This document shows, piece by piece, positions 15,678 through 16,682 of a DNA stretch of 16,682 nt. Origin of the DNA: JAMCRM01 sp041685075 (GTDB taxonomy: Bacteria > Acidobacteriota > Terriglobia > Bryobacterales > Bryobacteraceae). The stretch spans positions 1 to 16,682 of the forward strand of contig JAWLGN010000105.1 in assembly GCA_041685075.1 (NCBI GenBank). The letters run 5' to 3'. Under the pieces are notes generated by a model. That model had not been told where the DNA came from and did not search any database. It worked only from the letters and a program-made list of their open reading frames with translations. The number at the start of each line of letters is the position of its first letter. Positions within the stretch are counted from its first letter, which is position 1. Made by a program: the position numbers and the translations under genes.

Positions 15678-15823
15678 CTGCACCTCCCGGCCCGGCGGCG
15701 TCAACCCGCTTTGCCAGCCCGGCAGATTCGGACGGCTCCCAGTAGATCACACCTGCCGGTGCGATTCAACTCTACTTACGGCGAAGGTCTGATTCTCCCA
15801 ATCAAACAGCGCCTGCTGCCTGC

Positions 15824-16183
15824 TTACCGCTTGCGGGCGATCTTGCGGGCGGGTGCCTGCTTGTTCGCCGCTTTCTTCACCGCTACCTTCTTCGCCGGCA
15901 CCTTCTTGGTTGCCGCCTTCTTCACCGCTGCCTTCTTCGGCGCTACCTTCTTCACCGCCGTCTTCCTGGCGGGCGCCTTCTTGACAGCCTTCTTCACCGT
16001 CTTCTTGGCGGGCGCCTTCTTGGCAGCCGCTTTGGCGACAGCCTTCTTCACCGCCACTTTCTTGGCGGGCGCCTTCTTGGCAGGTGCCTTTTTGGCGGCA
16101 GCCGCCTGCTTGGCGACCTTAGCTTTGCCCTTCATTTGAATGGTACTCGTGCTCTTGCTTGCTGAGCTCTTCTTAGCAGGCAT
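15824..16183 (-). CDS. Lysine/alanine-rich histone H1-like protein
   Basis: A 119-residue, extremely basic protein with about 40 Lys, 4 Arg and no Asp or Glu. After an N-terminal stretch rich in Ser, Thr and Lys (MPAKKSSASKSTSTIQ), the rest is built of five-residue units ending in KK: APAKK, VAVKK, AAAKK, TAVKK, VAPKK, AAVKK. Such Ala/Pro/Lys pentads are known from the tail of eukaryotic H1 and from bacterial H1-like proteins (Hc1/HctB of Chlamydia, BpH1 of Bordetella, AlgP). These bind DNA non-specifically and may compact the nucleoid. A perfect AGGAGG 5-6 nt before the ATG supports real translation. No globular domain is present. It stands alone between the hydrolase and a gene-free region. 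Its number of repeats is likely to vary between strains. Confidence 0.82.
   Translation of the reverse strand: MPAKKSSASKSTSTIQMKGKAKVAKQAAAAKKAPAKKAPAKKVAVKKAVAKAAAKKAPAKKTVKKAVKKAPARKTAVKKVAPKKAAVKKAATKKVPAKKVAVKKAANKQAPARKIARKR
15827..16111 (-). repeat. Degenerate 15-bp tandem repeat encoding (x-x-x-K-K) pentads
   Basis: About nineteen degenerate copies of a 15-bp unit (plus-strand forms such as GCCTTCTTGGCGGGC) encode the pentapeptide repeats of the H1-like protein. A few units have four or six residues, as expected from slippage by whole codons. The repeat is in frame throughout. Confidence 0.75.
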
Positions 16184-16187
16184 GAAT

Positions 16188-16205
16188 CCTCCTCGTTACA
16201 ATATA
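16188..16205 (-). promoter_or_regulatory. Ribosome-binding site and possible -10 of the H1-like gene
   Basis: CGAGGAGG (complement of 16188-16195) is a strong Shine-Dalgarno. TATATT (complement of 16200-16205) matches the -10 consensus at five of six positions. A weak TTTCAA lies 17 bp further upstream. If this is the promoter, the leader would be only about 10 nt. Confidence 0.4.
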
Positions 16206-16336
16206 GCTTGAGCCGGCGCTTCTTGAAAGATAAATTACGTTTTCTTTGATAAACGCGATGTTAATTGAGTCGCAATGGATAGACGGATGCATCCCTATTC
16301 CGTGCCGGAGTGGAAGTTTTGCTGTTGTGTTCCATG

Positions 16337-16556
16337 CACCGCGGCCCAAGGGAGAACGGCGTCAGGGCAGCGGCCGGCACATACTGATACGGCGTGCGCG
16401 GCCCGCGGTGAAGCGGTGCGGGGTTTTTGCCGTTTCTCCCGCTTTACGGTCCTCGCGGGGATGTGAAAACATCCGTCAGAACAGTCCGGGAGGCCGGCGC
16501 GAGTAGTTCACCGCGGGCCTGTTTTCACCCGTTCACCGCGGTCCCATTTCACCGCG
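16337..16556. repeat. Cluster of CACCGCGG motifs with a 13-bp inverted repeat
   Basis: CACCGCGG occurs at 16337-16344, 16509-16516 and 16534-16541, its complement CCGCGGTG at 16403-16410, and a partial CACCGCG at 16550-16556. Two copies are extended to TTCACCGCGG. GGCCCGCGGTGAA (16400-16412) and TTCACCGCGGGCC (16507-16519) are perfect inverted copies of 13 bp, 94 bp apart. Function is unknown; they could be protein-binding sites or remnants of a repeat element. Confidence 0.5.
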
Positions 16557-16590
16557 CTCGCCGCGCCTCATGGCCCCCGCCATATCCTAG

Positions 16591-16682
16591 GAGCCTGTCC
16601 GAGTAATTCAGATCCCGAAACTCTGATCTTCGGCGGCAAGCACTTGGATTTTTCGATTGACGACCAATCAGACGCCGCTCAG
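16591..16682. mobile_element. Possible edge of an insertion sequence (very uncertain)
   Basis: The junction after TATCCTAG begins GAGCCTGTCCGAGTAATT, which looks like the terminal sequence of some transposons, and base composition changes here. No transposase, target duplication or second end is inside the window, so this is only a hint. Confidence 0.2.

Larger units (their letters stand above)
16206..16682. other. Gene-free region with repeated motifs
   Basis: I see no gene I would defend in these 477 bp. The longest open frame (plus strand, 16246-16506) has no ribosome-binding site, no recognisable motif, and an Arg/Gly-rich composition typical of random high-GC frames. The stretch holds the CACCGCGG motif cluster and the inverted repeat listed separately. 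From about 16591 to the window end the base composition becomes more AT-rich and unlike its surroundings. Confidence 0.5.

Noticed and set aside
15790..15804. A TGATT-CTCCC-AATCA hairpin downstream of the H1-like gene as a terminator
   Set aside because: The stem is only 5 bp and AT-rich, and no T-run follows it on the transcribed side.
15827..16111. The 15-bp repeats as a CRISPR-like or other non-coding tandem array
   Set aside because: Units are contiguous, have no spacers, keep the reading frame throughout and encode a coherent Lys/Ala-rich protein.
16246..16506. An 86-codon plus-strand frame upstream of the H1-like gene
   Set aside because: No ribosome-binding site or motif is present, the composition looks random, and it runs through the CACCGCGG repeats.

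Overview
This is a high-GC, gene-dense bacterial chromosome segment. It most resembles an acidobacterium of the Solibacter/Bryobacter type. The main pointer is an Oar-like TonB-dependent receptor of about 1,150 residues with an N-terminal carboxypeptidase-regulatory-like domain and no SusD partner, a hallmark of that phylum. The assignment is inference from gene content; the window has no rRNA or tRNA to confirm it.

Layout. (1) 1-468: the 3' end of a SAM-dependent methyltransferase gene, cut by the window edge. (2) 497-2461: glpX (class II fructose-1,6-bisphosphatase, minus strand) and a D-2-hydroxyacid dehydrogenase (plus strand), divergent with only 18 bp between their start codons. (3) 2458-4029: a hybrid histidine kinase (minus strand) with a degenerate N-terminal receiver and an intact C-terminal one. 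(4) 4352-5623: a HutI-like amidohydrolase whose expected active-site residues are partly replaced. (5) 5803-9276: the TonB-dependent receptor, followed by a strong hairpin at 9292-9315. (6) 9325-13646: a minus-strand leucine cluster in transcription order leuA-leuB-leuC-leuD, with a divergent LysR-type regulator at 13743-14630. (7) 14625-15677: a membrane-anchored proline-iminopeptidase-like hydrolase. (8) 15824-16183: a lysine/alanine-repeat histone H1-like protein. (9) 16206-16682: apparently non-coding sequence with repeated CACCGCGG motifs and a possible mobile-element edge.

How the genes fit together. LeuA, LeuC/LeuD and LeuB give the complete route from 2-oxoisovalerate to 2-oxoisocaproate. 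LeuA lacks the C-terminal leucine-sensing domain, so control may fall on transcription. Consistent with that, a good sigma70-like promoter sits between leuA and the LysR gene, and an intrinsic-terminator-like hairpin lies between leuB and leuC. GlpX serves gluconeogenesis. The other genes are individually recognisable but do not form an evident pathway with each other.

I found no CRISPR array, complete transposon, prophage, toxin-antitoxin pair or defence island. The less ordinary items are the altered HutI-like enzyme, the Glu-for-Asp pseudo-receiver, the feedback-domain-less LeuA, the leuB/leuC hairpin and the H1-like protein. No wholly new multi-gene system is convincingly visible.
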